DNA of 50,330 nucleotides from Clostridiales bacterium (GCA_012519635.1 JAAYPV010000077.1:1-50330), one strand, 5' to 3'; counted from the first letter of the stretch, positions 26,642 through 35,425 are shown. The notes: generated by a model from the letters alone, not told the origin. Translations and numbers: made by a program.

Positions 26642-26980
26642 ATGTCAAAAGCAAATGTGTTTTATATGTGTCTTGCTGCTTTGACTCTTTCCGGCGTAAT
26701 TATAATAACATCAATAGCATATGATGCAAGGGGAGAGAATGCCAATGCTGAGGTGATGATAAGTGAAACTCCGGAAACAACTGACGAAAGTATTGGTTAT
26801 ATCTTAAAAGAATATGAGGGTAAGCTTGCATTATTTAGAGAAAATAGTACTAAGCCTTATAAGAAGCTGGAGGTAGACATATCGACACTTACGGATCTTG
26901 ATAAAGAGTTGGTAAGGCAGGGGATAGTAGTTAAAACAGAAAAAGAGCTTAATGCACTGTTGGAGGACTACACCTCATAG
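26642..26980 (+). CDS. Small membrane-anchored protein with BofC-C-like domain
   Basis: A protein of 112 residues with an N-terminal membrane segment (about residues 6-26) and an outward-facing C-terminal ~60 residues. The pattern GYILKEYEGKLALFRENS...LLEDY resembles the C-terminal domain of BofC (bypass of forespore). That domain is widespread in small clostridial proteins that are not necessarily sporulation regulators. I chose the ATG at 26642 (GGTGAT just upstream); a longer frame from 26552 exists but starts with an unlikely Lys-rich stretch. It is divergent from the PBP gene across about 230 AT-rich bases. Confidence 0.7.
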   Translation: MSKANVFYMCLAALTLSGVIIITSIAYDARGENANAEVMISETPETTDESIGYILKEYEGKLALFRENSTKPYKKLEVDISTLTDLDKELVRQGIVVKTEKELNALLEDYTS

Positions 26981-27008
26981 TGTTAAGGGCATACCTGAAA
27001 AAGGTGTG

Positions 27009-27040
27009 GGGATACTTGTTACAAGTATCCCTATTATTTT
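27009..27040 (+). terminator. Terminator-like hairpin after the BofC-C-like gene
   Basis: A 10-bp perfect stem (GGGATACTTG, 27009-27018, TTA loop) is followed by a mixed T-rich tail (TATTATTTTG). It is moderately convincing. Confidence 0.6.
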
Positions 27041-27141
27041 GTCCGTTTTTAGCTGATATCCATTCGCAGCACTTCTGATAATATGTATTTGTGATACTTT
27101 TGTTATATATAGTATATATGATTAAGCAGAGGTGAAAAACA

Positions 27142-27180
27142 ATCGGCATAGGTGGGAAAGCACCTATGCCGATATTTTTA
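27142..27180 (-). terminator. Terminator downstream of leuA (bidirectional)
   Basis: A 13-bp perfect stem (ATCGGCATAGGTG, 27142-27154, with 27161-27173) has T-runs on both strands. It lies between leuA and the convergent small gene. Confidence 0.85.
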
Positions 27181-27203
27181 TAGTTTAGGAAAAATGAAAA
27201 TTT

Positions 27204-28883
27204 TTATTTTTCTGTTTTGTTCTTTTCATTTATCATAATATTGATTGCACTTATAAGTGCCAAGTTTGAAGATGTTACGATATCTGTATCAATTCCAACA
27301 CCCCAGTAAATTGTATCGTCATCACCTTTGATGCTGACATATGAAACTGCCTTTGAGCTGGATGAACCTTCTAAGTCATGTTCTTTATAGGATTGTAATG
27401 AATAGGACAAGTTCAAGCCAGATTTCAAAGCGTTGCTTACAGCGTTCAAGCGTCCGTTACCATGAGCAGACACAGTTTTTACTTCACCATTGAAATCAAC
27501 AGTAACAGTTGCTTCAATGCCATCAACCTGTTTATAATGTGTCTCTGATATCTTTAATGGAGAGCTGATATTGACATATTTTTCAGTAAATATCTTATAA
27601 ACATCATAGGGTTTTAATTCCTTTTGATTCTTATCAGAAACATCCTTTACAGCATATCCAAAGTGCTCACGCATCTTAGCAGGCAAATCGTAACCATATT
27701 GCTGTTCAAGAATAAATCCGATACCACCCTTGCCACTCTGGCTATTTATACGAATAATATCTCCATCATATTCTCTGCCGATATCTTTAGGGTCAATAGG
27801 AAGATATGGTACAGTCCAGTATTGGCAATCATATTCTTCACGCCATTTCATACCCTTTGCAATAGCATCCTGATGAGAACCACTAAATGCTGCGAAAACT
27901 AGGCTTCCACTATAAGGCTGTCTTTCGTAAACCTTCATTCGGGTAACTCGCTCATATACTTCAGCAATTCTAGGAATATTTTCAAGATTTAATTCTGGGT
28001 CAACACCCTGTGAAAACATATTCATGGCAAGAACAACAATATCTACATTACCTGTTCTTTCACCATTTCCAAAAAGTGTACCTTCAATTCTGTCAGCACC
28101 TGCAAGCAAGCCCAATTCGCTGTCAGCAACGGCACAACCTCTGTCGTTATGTGGGTGAAGTGAAACAATAAGGTTTTCGCGGTTTTTCAAGTTATCACAC
28201 ATATATTCAACCTGATTTGCATAAACATGGGGCATGGAGTGTGATACAGTAACAGGTAAGTTTATAATAACCTTGTTATCAGGAGTAGGCTTCCATATAT
28301 CAATTACTGCATTGCAGATTTCCAATGCAAACTCCACTTCAGTTCCAGTAAAGCTTTCAGGGGAGTATTCGAAACGGAAATTACCCTCTGTTTTTTCTTT
28401 ATATTCATTGCAAAGTCTTGCACCAAACTCAGCGATTTCAATTATTTCTTTTTTACTTTTTTTAAAAACCTGTTCACGCTGAGCAACGGATGTTGAATTA
28501 TACAAGTGAACAATTGCATTTTTAGCACCTTTTAATGCCTCAAAAGTTTTAGCGATAATATGTTCCCTGCTTTGAGTAAGTACTTGAATAGTAACATCAT
28601 CAGGAATTAAGTTCTGTTCAATCAAAGTTCGGCAGAAGTTAAACTCTGTTTCAGAGGCAGCAGGAAATCCAATTTCAATTTCCTTAAATCCGATTTCAAC
28701 TAGAAACTTAAAAAACTCAAGCTTTTCTTCAAGGCTCATTGGGATAATAAGAGCCTGATTTCCATCACGTAAATCGACGCTACACCAAATTGGTGCCTTG
28801 TCAATATAGTTTTTTTGTGCCCATTTCATTTCTGTTTTAGGCGGGGCAAAAAATTGTCTGGTATACTTTTCATAGTTTTTCAT
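27204..28883 (-). CDS. leuA: 2-isopropylmalate synthase
   Basis: A 559-residue enzyme that condenses acetyl-CoA with 2-ketoisovalerate, the first committed step of leucine synthesis. It is of the longer LeuA form found in actinobacteria and some clostridia (start KYTRQFFAPP). The HMGL-like TIM barrel has the metal/substrate motif SVDLRDGNQAL near the N-terminus and HPHNDRGC as the second metal motif. The C-terminal ~130 residues form the LeuA allosteric dimer domain, so leucine feedback inhibition is likely. Expression is set by the leucine T-box immediately upstream. It stands alone, without leuBCD nearby. Confidence 0.95.
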   Translation of the reverse strand: MKNYEKYTRQFFAPPKTEMKWAQKNYIDKAPIWCSVDLRDGNQALIIPMSLEEKLEFFKFLVEIGFKEIEIGFPAASETEFNFCRTLIEQNLIPDDVTIQVLTQSREHIIAKTFEALKGAKNAIVHLYNSTSVAQREQVFKKSKKEIIEIAEFGARLCNEYKEKTEGNFRFEYSPESFTGTEVEFALEICNAVIDIWKPTPDNKVIINLPVTVSHSMPHVYANQVEYMCDNLKNRENLIVSLHPHNDRGCAVADSELGLLAGADRIEGTLFGNGERTGNVDIVVLAMNMFSQGVDPELNLENIPRIAEVYERVTRMKVYERQPYSGSLVFAAFSGSHQDAIAKGMKWREEYDCQYWTVPYLPIDPKDIGREYDGDIIRINSQSGKGGIGFILEQQYGYDLPAKMREHFGYAVKDVSDKNQKELKPYDVYKIFTEKYVNISSPLKISETHYKQVDGIEATVTVDFNGEVKTVSAHGNGRLNAVSNALKSGLNLSYSLQSYKEHDLEGSSSSKAVSYVSIKGDDDTIYWGVGIDTDIVTSSNLALISAINIMINEKNKTEK

Positions 28884-28916
28884 ATTCTTTTCCTCCCAAA
28901 ATTAAAGTGATATTTG

Positions 28917-29228
28917 TTTTTGGGCATAAAAAAACTTCGTTCTATGCCCTACAGCAAAGAGACGAAGATAACTCCGCGGTACCACTCTTTTTGACACAAC
29001 AGCAAACTTTAAAGAATAAGAAAATAAGAATGCTGTGTAACAGTGCCCACTCACCACATCTAATAATGTGTATCTCTATAACGGGAGAACCCGGTCCAAC
29101 CTACTTAAAATGTTCAGCGGACTGCTCAAGGACGAGTTATGATTAAACAACTTTACTGCTTCGCACCGAACAGCAGCTCTCTGAAAAAGTGGTTTAACTT
29201 TTTTTCCTATCATCGCATTTATTTAATA
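28917..29228 (-). ncRNA. Leucine T-box leader of leuA
   Basis: Read on the minus strand, the leader has a stem I with an AGAGAG motif and GTTCGGTGCGAAGC. A candidate specifier CTC (Leu codon; plus-strand 29134-29136, in AACTCGTCC...TTGAGC) follows, and then the T-box consensus AGAGTGGTACCGCGG (plus-strand 28974-28988). An intrinsic terminator comes after that. The CTC specifier agrees with the leuA gene it controls. Uncharged tRNA-Leu would stabilise the antiterminator and allow transcription. The leader begins about 8 bases after a strong promoter. Confidence 0.93.
28925..28968 (-). terminator. T-box terminator
   Basis: On the minus strand CTTCGT (28962-28967) pairs with ACGAAG (28935-28940) and is followed by seven T residues. 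A second overlapping hairpin, GGGCAT/ATGCCC (28944-28949 with 28922-28927), would sequester the T-run. Confidence 0.85.
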
Positions 29229-29235
29229 TAGTTAC

Positions 29236-29264
29236 ATTATAATATACTTTTTCTAATTTGTCAA
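29236..29264 (-). promoter_or_regulatory. leuA T-box promoter
   Basis: On the minus strand a perfect TTGACA (29259-29264), a 17-bp spacer and a perfect TATAAT (29236-29241) form a consensus sigma-A promoter. Confidence 0.85.
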
Positions 29265-29358
29265 TACTTGTTCAAAAAAAAGCTTTATGTTATAATGAAT
29301 AGTGGATAGAAATATGTGTAAAATACTTTTATAATGGAGTATAAAAAGGTGTGCAGTT

Positions 29359-30045
29359 ATGAAAAAGCTTGACAGAACAAATAAAATAAGGTTGATAGCG
29401 ATAATAATATTCTTAATTGTATCAATTTCAATTACCATTTTATCCGTACCCATTTTAAGTAATCTCAGAACTGAGGAAGGAAGGCTCTTGGTAAAGCAAA
29501 AGGTAGAGCAATTCGGGATTTTTGCACCACTTTTATACATGATGCTGCAGATGCTACAAGTGGTGATATCATTTATTCCTGGTGAGCCAATTGAAATTTT
29601 GGGTGGATTATTGTTTGGTACATTCTGGGGGTTTATTTTCACGCTCTTGGGAATTTTAGCTGGAAGCGTGGTTGTGTATTATCTTGTAAAAAGCTTTGGA
29701 AAGCCCCTTGTCTATTCATTTGTATCAGAAGAAAAAATTGGTAAGTACAGGCTGTTTAATGATGAAAAAAGGCTTGAAATGCTAACTTTTATATTGTTTT
29801 TGGTACCGGGAACCCCTAAGGATGCGTTAACCTATATCATTCCTCTTACAAAAATTAATCCTGTAAAATACTTTGCATTATCCACTATTGCTAGAATCCC
29901 GTCGATTGTAACCTCAACATTTCTTGGCTCGTCGATTGGAAAAGGAAATATTCTGTTAAGCGTAATTATTTTTATCCTTACAGGAGCCTTGGGGATAGTG
30001 GGAATTTTATATGATAACAAGATGAATAGAAAAAAGGATAAATAG
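29359..30045 (+). CDS. TVP38/TMEM64 (VTT/DedA-like) membrane protein
   Basis: A 228-residue polytopic protein with a basic start and about five hydrophobic segments. It shows the VTT-domain pattern SFIPGEPIEILGGLLFGTFWG, followed by GILAGSVVVYYLVKSFGKP and a later LVPGTPKD. Family members are thought to act in lipid or undecaprenyl-phosphate flipping, but no function can be assigned here. An AAGGTG site precedes the ATG. It is divergent from leuA, and its stop is one base from the end of the convergent gene that follows. Confidence 0.88.
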   Translation: MKKLDRTNKIRLIAIIIFLIVSISITILSVPILSNLRTEEGRLLVKQKVEQFGIFAPLLYMMLQMLQVVISFIPGEPIEILGGLLFGTFWGFIFTLLGILAGSVVVYYLVKSFGKPLVYSFVSEEKIGKYRLFNDEKRLEMLTFILFLVPGTPKDALTYIIPLTKINPVKYFALSTIARIPSIVTSTFLGSSIGKGNILLSVIIFILTGALGIVGILYDNKMNRKKDK

Positions 30046-30046
30046 C

Positions 30047-30589
30047 TTAATGTTTTTTACCGGTAATTTTTGGCTTAAGCCATTTCACATACATGATTTT
30101 ACAGCCACTTAATGAATAGTCATAGAGAAGGAAAATTATATTTGTAAACGCCAAAAATATCCATAACGCATATTTGCCTAGTTCACGAAATTCATCATAC
30201 ATTTCAGTTATTCCGAAAATGTATAGGGTTATGTTAAAGTTTAAAATAATGCAAAAATTATAGACTACAAGCTTTAAAATATACTGTGGAATTCTAAGCT
30301 TTATTTTTTCTATAAATTCCTTTAAAATTGGATAATGCCCAAAGAAAAGTATGAAAATTAAAGCAGCTTCCTTGTCAAAGGTGACAAAAAGAGAAGCAAT
30401 ACTTACTGAGACATATGTAAGAAAGGCCCATTTTGGGTTAATTTCGGTACTTATTATAGTTATAAGAGAACCTGCGATCATTGGTAAAACAAGGTATAAA
30501 ACAGGGAAAACTCCTGTTAAAAACATTGCAAAAAGGCAGAGAGCAGATACAATTCCACCTAGCGCTACACGATAGCTTATGTTTTTCAT
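30047..30589 (-). CDS. Hydrophobic membrane protein, possible ECF S-component-like
   Basis: A 180-residue protein with about five predicted membrane segments. The N-terminal pattern SYRVALGGIVSALCLFAMFL resembles the opening helix of ECF substrate-binding components and related clostridial membrane proteins, but no diagnostic substrate motif is visible. A fused ECF-type ATPase lies 1.2 kb away (31837-33519), which is suggestive only. GGGAGA precedes the start. A two-base gap separates its 3' end from the convergent VTT protein. Confidence 0.65.
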   Translation of the reverse strand: MKNISYRVALGGIVSALCLFAMFLTGVFPVLYLVLPMIAGSLITIISTEINPKWAFLTYVSVSIASLFVTFDKEAALIFILFFGHYPILKEFIEKIKLRIPQYILKLVVYNFCIILNFNITLYIFGITEMYDEFRELGKYALWIFLAFTNIIFLLYDYSLSGCKIMYVKWLKPKITGKKH

Positions 30590-30704
30590 TGTAATATCTC
30601 CCGATTAAAATATAATTTTTATTTTAACAGCAATAATAATTTTTGTCAAACATGATAATTATGAATTCTAGAAGTGAAAGAATGATGAAATATTTAGTAA
30701 TTAC

Positions 30705-30733
30705 TTGACAAGCATATATTGAAAGTGTATAAT
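30705..30733 (+). promoter_or_regulatory. Promoter of the cohesin lipoprotein gene
   Basis: Perfect TTGACA at 30705-30710, a 17-bp spacer and perfect TATAAT at 30728-30733, about 80 bases before the start codon. Confidence 0.85.
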
Positions 30734-30813
30734 GAAGAAAATAAAATTATAAATATTTATAATTTGTGAATAATAAAGGTGTATGTAAAAGTAAGATTTT
30801 TAAGGAGTTCAAA

Positions 30814-31686
30814 ATGAAGAAAATTAGAAAAAATCTGATTACAATAGGAATTGTTAGTATAATGGCACTTTCATTTACTGCTTGTGAAAAGGATTCTGAT
30901 GATTCAAAGTTAAGTTCATATTCAAGTAAAGCAGGAAGCTCATCAGGAAGTAGTAATGATGTTGATTTGATAAGTAAGGCTATGCAAGACGGTGATGTTA
31001 TTTTTAGCTTTGATGGATTTACTTTATTAGACGGAGATGTGCCACCAACAAAAAATGATGATAAGTCTTCAGGCGCAGGTGGTTCAGACAGCAAGGTTAA
31101 CAGCGGTGCATCAAATTCGGGGGATTTGGGTAGTAGTGATAATTCAAAGGCTCCCTCAGGTGGCGATGGTGGAAACACAAGTTCAAGTTCAAGTAGCTCA
31201 TCATCTTCATCTGATTCATCTGATTCAGGAAAAACTACAAGACCTGAATATAAGGATATCCACACATTGTGGTTTGACGCTGGATTACAATCAGACATTA
31301 TTTTTGATGGTGAATTCTTGTTGTTTACATTTAAGATTAAAGATGGCGCTGCAAACGGAACCTATCCAATCTCGTTTATAAAAACTGATATTGCAAACTA
31401 TGGTTCAGAAACTGTAAGCTCAGCACTTGTAGATGTTAAAGCAATTGATGGTTCTATCACTGTTGGTGGTACAGCACAAAGTGGTGAGAAAGCTTCTGGA
31501 AGCGGTTTTGTAATGGCAGCATCAAATGAAAGCGGTAATCCTGGAGATGAGGTAACGGTTGTAGTTACATTAAGCAACAATCCTGGTTTTGCTGGTGTGG
31601 ATTTGCGTTTGCAATATGACAGCAATGTACTTGAGGTTGTAAAGACAGGTTCAGGTAAGGATTTTAAGGCTGCATTGGGAAAATAA
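30814..31686 (+). CDS. Lipoprotein with cohesin halves in swapped order
   Basis: A 290-residue lipoprotein: signal MKKIRKNLITIGIVSIMAL, lipobox FTAC with acceptor Cys24, start after AAGGAG. A region of unknown fold (about 45-80) precedes a Ser/Gly/Asp-rich linker (about 85-140). Residues about 150-219 match the second half of a cohesin (HTLWFDAG, DGEFLLFTFKIKDGAANGTY, AIDGSITVGG). A short linker follows. Residues 242-290 match the first half (NPGDEVTVVVTLSNNPGF, VDLRLQYDSNVLEVV), ending at a stop. In ordinary cohesins the order is the reverse. It is either a natural circular permutant or the remnant of two truncated cohesins. The lipid anchor would place it on the cell surface, where it could bind dockerin enzymes. 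Confidence 0.75.
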   Translation: MKKIRKNLITIGIVSIMALSFTACEKDSDDSKLSSYSSKAGSSSGSSNDVDLISKAMQDGDVIFSFDGFTLLDGDVPPTKNDDKSSGAGGSDSKVNSGASNSGDLGSSDNSKAPSGGDGGNTSSSSSSSSSSSDSSDSGKTTRPEYKDIHTLWFDAGLQSDIIFDGEFLLFTFKIKDGAANGTYPISFIKTDIANYGSETVSSALVDVKAIDGSITVGGTAQSGEKASGSGFVMAASNESGNPGDEVTVVVTLSNNPGFAGVDLRLQYDSNVLEVVKTGSGKDFKAALGK

Positions 31687-31705
31687 TTAAATAAAATAAT
31701 AATAT

Positions 31706-31759
31706 TTACTGCATTCATAAAATCAGTTTTTTAGCTGATTGAGTGAATGCAGTTTTTTA
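31706..31759 (+). terminator. Terminator of the cohesin lipoprotein gene
   Basis: ACTGCATTCA (31708-31717) pairs with TGAATGCAGT (31744-31753), enclosing a second AATCAG/CTGATT stem, and is followed by T6. Confidence 0.88.
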
Positions 31760-31836
31760 TGAGTTTAACTTGAAATCTAATGTGTTTTGTGCTACTATTA
31801 AGTATAGAACTAATATGAGTAAAATGGAGGCTTATA

Positions 31837-33519
31837 TTGGAGATTATTAAAATAAATGATTTAAGTTTTAGTTATCCGAAAAAGAGGAATGTACTAACAA
31901 ATATAAGTTTATCCGTATCGTCTGGTGAATTTATTGTAATTTTAGGTGGGACAGGCTGTGGTAAAACCACTTTCTTAAAACTGCTTAAGCCTGAAATTTC
32001 TCCTGTTGGAGAGATAAGTGGTTTGATAAAATTTAAAGGTGTTGATATTGATAAGCTGGATAAAAGGGAGTCCGCTTGTGAGATTGGATTTGTAATGCAG
32101 AATCCAGAAATGCAGATTGTAACTGATAAGGTAAAGAACGAGTTGGCTTTTGGTCTTGAAAATATGGGAACGAATCCTGCTGAAATTAGAAGAAGGGTTG
32201 CTGAGGTTGCAAATTTTTTTGGAATAAATAGTTGGTATGGTAAGAATACATCGGAATTATCAGGTGGACAAAAGCAGATACTTAATTTAGCGTCAGTAAT
32301 TGTCATGCAGCCTAAGCTGCTTATTTTAGATGAACCAACATCACACCTTGACCCAATAGCAGCATCTGAATTTATTGCATTGTTAAAAAGGCTTAATGAT
32401 GAGTTGGGCATAACTATTATTATTTCTGAGCATAGGCTTGAGGAAGTATTTCCGATTGCAGACAGAGCTGTCGTAATGGAGAATGGTAGGATATTGTTTT
32501 GTGATACGCCCAGAAAAGTGTGTGATAAGCTGAGGGATATAAATAATGAGCAAATGCTTTTAGCTTTACCAAGTGCAGCAAGGATTTATAATGGATTGAA
32601 TATAAAAACAGAGTGTCCTTTGACAATTAAAGAGGGTATTAAGTTTATTACAGATAATTACAAGAATGATATACTGGAATTAAAAAAACCAGAGATTTTT
32701 TTAAATAAAAAAGAAATTGTAGTCGAGCTTAAAAATGTTTATTTTAAATATGACAAGCAAGTACCAGATGTCCTATCGGGAGTAAATCTTAAGGTTTACA
32801 AAGGGGAAATACTGACTATATTGGGTGGAAATGGTGCTGGAAAAACAACTACTTTAAACATTATTTCGGGTAAAAACAGACCTTATTCGGGGAAGGTGCT
32901 GATAGACGGAAAAAATATCAGGTCATATAAATATGATGAGTTATACCAAAATAATATTGCCTTGCTTCCACAAAATCCTCAAATTGTATTCCTTAAAACA
33001 ACTGTTATGGCTGATTTTTATATGGCATGTAAGGCAATGAAATATTCTGACGAGGAAAGCGAAAACCTGATTGCTGATATTTCTGAAAGGCTTGATATTA
33101 CGCAGTTACTGGTCTGTCACCCATATGATTTAAGTGGTGGGGAGCAACAGAAAGCAGCTATTGCAAAGCTACTATTGCTTAAGCCCAAGATTTTACTTTT
33201 TGATGAGCCTACAAAGGCTATTGACGCATATTCGAAAATAAAATTGAGCAACATCTTTCATCAGCTTAAAAAAGACGGTATTACCATAATAAATGTAAGC
33301 CATGATATAGAATTTTCAGCTTTAAACTCCGACAGATGTGCATTTTTTTTTGATGGTGAGATAGTATCAATTGATTCTCCTGATAAATTTTTCTCAAATA
33401 ATAGCTTTTATACAACAGGAGCTAGCATGATTTCCAGGTTTAGGTATAAAAATGTCGTCACCTGTGAAGATGTGGTAAAGTTATGTGAGTTAAATGGACT
33501 TAAAAGTAAAAATGACTAA
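31837..33519 (+). CDS. Fused ECF-type ABC ATPase (EcfA1-EcfA2-like)
   Basis: A 560-residue protein with two complete CbiO/EcfA-like nucleotide-binding domains. The first has Walker A GGTGCGKTT (residues 36-44), signature LSGGQKQIL and LILDEPTSHLDP. The second has GGNGAGKTT, LSGGEQQKAAI and LLFDEPTKAID. ECF transporters use an ATPase pair, a shared EcfT and a substrate-specific S-component to import vitamins or metals. No EcfT is adjacent; the only candidate membrane partner is at 30047-30589. Translation starts at TTG 31837, with GGAGG six bases upstream. It is apparently monocistronic. Confidence 0.88.
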   Translation: MEIIKINDLSFSYPKKRNVLTNISLSVSSGEFIVILGGTGCGKTTFLKLLKPEISPVGEISGLIKFKGVDIDKLDKRESACEIGFVMQNPEMQIVTDKVKNELAFGLENMGTNPAEIRRRVAEVANFFGINSWYGKNTSELSGGQKQILNLASVIVMQPKLLILDEPTSHLDPIAASEFIALLKRLNDELGITIIISEHRLEEVFPIADRAVVMENGRILFCDTPRKVCDKLRDINNEQMLLALPSAARIYNGLNIKTECPLTIKEGIKFITDNYKNDILELKKPEIFLNKKEIVVELKNVYFKYDKQVPDVLSGVNLKVYKGEILTILGGNGAGKTTTLNIISGKNRPYSGKVLIDGKNIRSYKYDELYQNNIALLPQNPQIVFLKTTVMADFYMACKAMKYSDEESENLIADISERLDITQLLVCHPYDLSGGEQQKAAIAKLLLLKPKILLFDEPTKAIDAYSKIKLSNIFHQLKKDGITIINVSHDIEFSALNSDRCAFFFDGEIVSIDSPDKFFSNNSFYTTGASMISRFRYKNVVTCEDVVKLCELNGLKSKND

Positions 33520-33560
33520 ACATAATACGAAAAATTGTATGAAATGATTCAAGTATTTGC

Positions 33561-33589
33561 TTGACAATTTGGTTGTTATGTTGTAAAAT
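33561..33589 (+). promoter_or_regulatory. Promoter of the GH5-dockerin gene
   Basis: Perfect TTGACA (33561-33566), a 17-bp spacer and TAAAAT (33584-33589). Confidence 0.75.
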
Positions 33590-33670
33590 TAAAGTGATAA
33601 TGTATATATTCTGCGTTATTTATGCTGAAATGGCTTGTTTGAAATTTTAAGTAAAGAAGGAGGAGTAGTG

Positions 33671-35269
33671 ATGAAGTTTTTTAAGAGAGCGATTGCAGGT
33701 GTAGCATCAATTGCAATGTTAGCTTGCTTAATTCCATCTTCTTCATTGCAAGGAACAACGAAAGCTACTGCTGCGTCTGCGATAGACCATTGGAATGATG
33801 ACTGGCTTCATGTTGAGGGCAATAAAATTTTAGATATGAATAATAATGAGGTTTGGTTGACAGGTGTTAACTGGTTCGGCTTTAACTGTACAGAAAATAT
33901 TTTGCATGGATGGTGGGCAAGTGTTGAAGTTACCGACATGATTGCAGGTATTGCTGACAGGGGCTTTAACATTATTCGTGTACCTGTTTCTACTGAGCTT
34001 TTGGTTAGCTGGATGAACGGCACTCCACTTGAGGCACAGGGCGTTACTGCATATGATGATACAATGGGTGGGGGAGTAAATAAGGACCTTGTACCTATTA
34101 AAAAAAATTCTTTGGCACTTTTTGAATATTTTATGACAAAGTGTAAAGAAAATGGCTTGAAGGTTATGATTGACATACATAGTGCTGAATCGGATAACTC
34201 AGGACATGATAAGCCACTTTGGTATCATGGTAAATTTGATACTGATGATTGGATGGATTCACTTGTATGGCTTGCTGACAAGTATAAGAATGATGATACA
34301 TTGCTTGCCTATGACTTGAAAAATGAGCCTCATGGCAAAGCGAATGATGCAGCAAGGGCAAAATGGGATGATTCCACTGATAAAGATAACTGGCGTTATG
34401 CGGCAGAGACATGTGGAAGAAAAATTCTTGAGGTTAATCCAAACGCTTTGATATTAGTTGAGGGTGTTGAGGTTTATCCTGTTAAGGGACACACCTATGC
34501 AGAGCCTCCAATTGGTTATCCTGTAATTACAAACTATCATGGTGCATGGTGGGGTGGAAATCTCAGGGGTGTTAAAGATTATCCAATTACACTTAAAAGT
34601 CCGTTGACTGGTCATTCTCAATTGGTTTATTCACCTCATGAATATGGTCCATCTGTTTATGCTCAACCATGGTTTGATAAGGACTTTACTCTTCAGACAC
34701 TTCTTGATGACTATATGTATGACACATGGGCTTATTTGCTTCCAGATTATCCACTACTCATAGGTGAGTGGGGTGGACATATGGATGGTGGAATAAACCA
34801 GAAGTGGATGACAATTTTGAGAGACTATATGGTTGATAATAAAATTCATCACACATTTTGGTGCTATAATCCTAACTCTGGTGATACGGGCGGACTAATC
34901 GGAAATGATTGGAAGACATGGGACGAGAAAAAATATGGATTAGTTGAGCCATCACTGTGGCAGACTGAAGATGGTAAGTATATAGGTCTAGACCATCAAG
35001 TTCCACTTGGCAAGAATGGTATAACAGTATCTGAATACTATGGTTCAGAGGTTGTTGTTCCACCTGTTCAGGATATTGTTGGTGATATTAACGGGGATAA
35101 AAAGGTAAACATTGCTGATTTAGTAGTTGCAAAAAGATATGTTTTAGGAAATTATAAAAACAGTAATGCTAAAAAAGGTGATGTTAACAAGGATGGCAAG
35201 GTAGATGTATTTGATATAAACTTATACATCAAATATTTATTGGGTAAGATAGATTCTTTCCCACAATAA
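33671..35269 (+). CDS. GH5 endoglucanase with C-terminal dockerin
   Basis: A 532-residue secreted cellulase. The signal peptide covers about residues 1-35 (MKFFKRAIAGVASIAMLACL). A GH5 TIM barrel follows, with acid/base Glu219 in DLKNEPHG and nucleophile Glu366 in LIGEWGGHMDGG. After a short linker (VVVPPVQDI) comes a dockerin with two calcium loops (GDINGDKKVNIADL and GDVNKDGKVDVFDI), ending GKIDSFP, the same tail style as the dockerin at the left edge. The enzyme should cleave internal beta-1,4-glucan bonds while docked to a cohesin. The ATG at 33671 follows AAGGAGGAG. It has its own promoter and terminator. Confidence 0.95.
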   Translation: MKFFKRAIAGVASIAMLACLIPSSSLQGTTKATAASAIDHWNDDWLHVEGNKILDMNNNEVWLTGVNWFGFNCTENILHGWWASVEVTDMIAGIADRGFNIIRVPVSTELLVSWMNGTPLEAQGVTAYDDTMGGGVNKDLVPIKKNSLALFEYFMTKCKENGLKVMIDIHSAESDNSGHDKPLWYHGKFDTDDWMDSLVWLADKYKNDDTLLAYDLKNEPHGKANDAARAKWDDSTDKDNWRYAAETCGRKILEVNPNALILVEGVEVYPVKGHTYAEPPIGYPVITNYHGAWWGGNLRGVKDYPITLKSPLTGHSQLVYSPHEYGPSVYAQPWFDKDFTLQTLLDDYMYDTWAYLLPDYPLLIGEWGGHMDGGINQKWMTILRDYMVDNKIHHTFWCYNPNSGDTGGLIGNDWKTWDEKKYGLVEPSLWQTEDGKYIGLDHQVPLGKNGITVSEYYGSEVVVPPVQDIVGDINGDKKVNIADLVVAKRYVLGNYKNSNAKKGDVNKDGKVDVFDINLYIKYLLGKIDSFPQ

Positions 35270-35290
35270 ACTTAGGTTTTGTGATATTTT

Positions 35291-35328
35291 AGGAGTGTAA
35301 TGACAATGTCATTGCACTCCTTTTTTTA
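35291..35328 (+). terminator. Terminator of the GH5-dockerin gene
   Basis: GGAGTGTAATGAC pairs with the GTCATTGCACTCC arm (one G-U pair) and is followed by T7. Confidence 0.9.
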
Positions 35329-35371
35329 TTTTATAAACAAGCATCTTTTTTTAGTTTGTTATTAGGTTTCA

Positions 35372-35386
35372 ACGCAAACGATTGCT
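35372..35386. promoter_or_regulatory. LacI/cre-type operator upstream of the sulfate importer operon
   Basis: ACGCAAACGATTGCT is a near-palindrome around a central CG (35379-35380), as expected for LacI-family sites including CcpA cre boxes. Its first 11 bases recur, inverted, at 44179-44189 upstream of aprA. In both places the central CG is 40 bases before the -10 element. Confidence 0.65.
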
Positions 35387-35396
35387 TAATTATTTA

Positions 35397-35425
35397 TTGC
35401 AAAGTGAAATTTTTTAGATTATAAT
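35397..35425 (+). promoter_or_regulatory. Promoter of the cysPTWA operon
   Basis: -35 TTGCAA (35397-35402), a 17-bp spacer and a perfect -10 TATAAT (35420-35425). It would give a leader of about 260 bases before cysP. Confidence 0.75.

Noticed and set aside
31180-31232. Microsatellite or tandem repeat of AGTTCA/TCATCT-like units
   Set aside because: It is a Ser/Asp-coding low-complexity linker in the cohesin lipoprotein, with mixed codons and no exact repeat unit.
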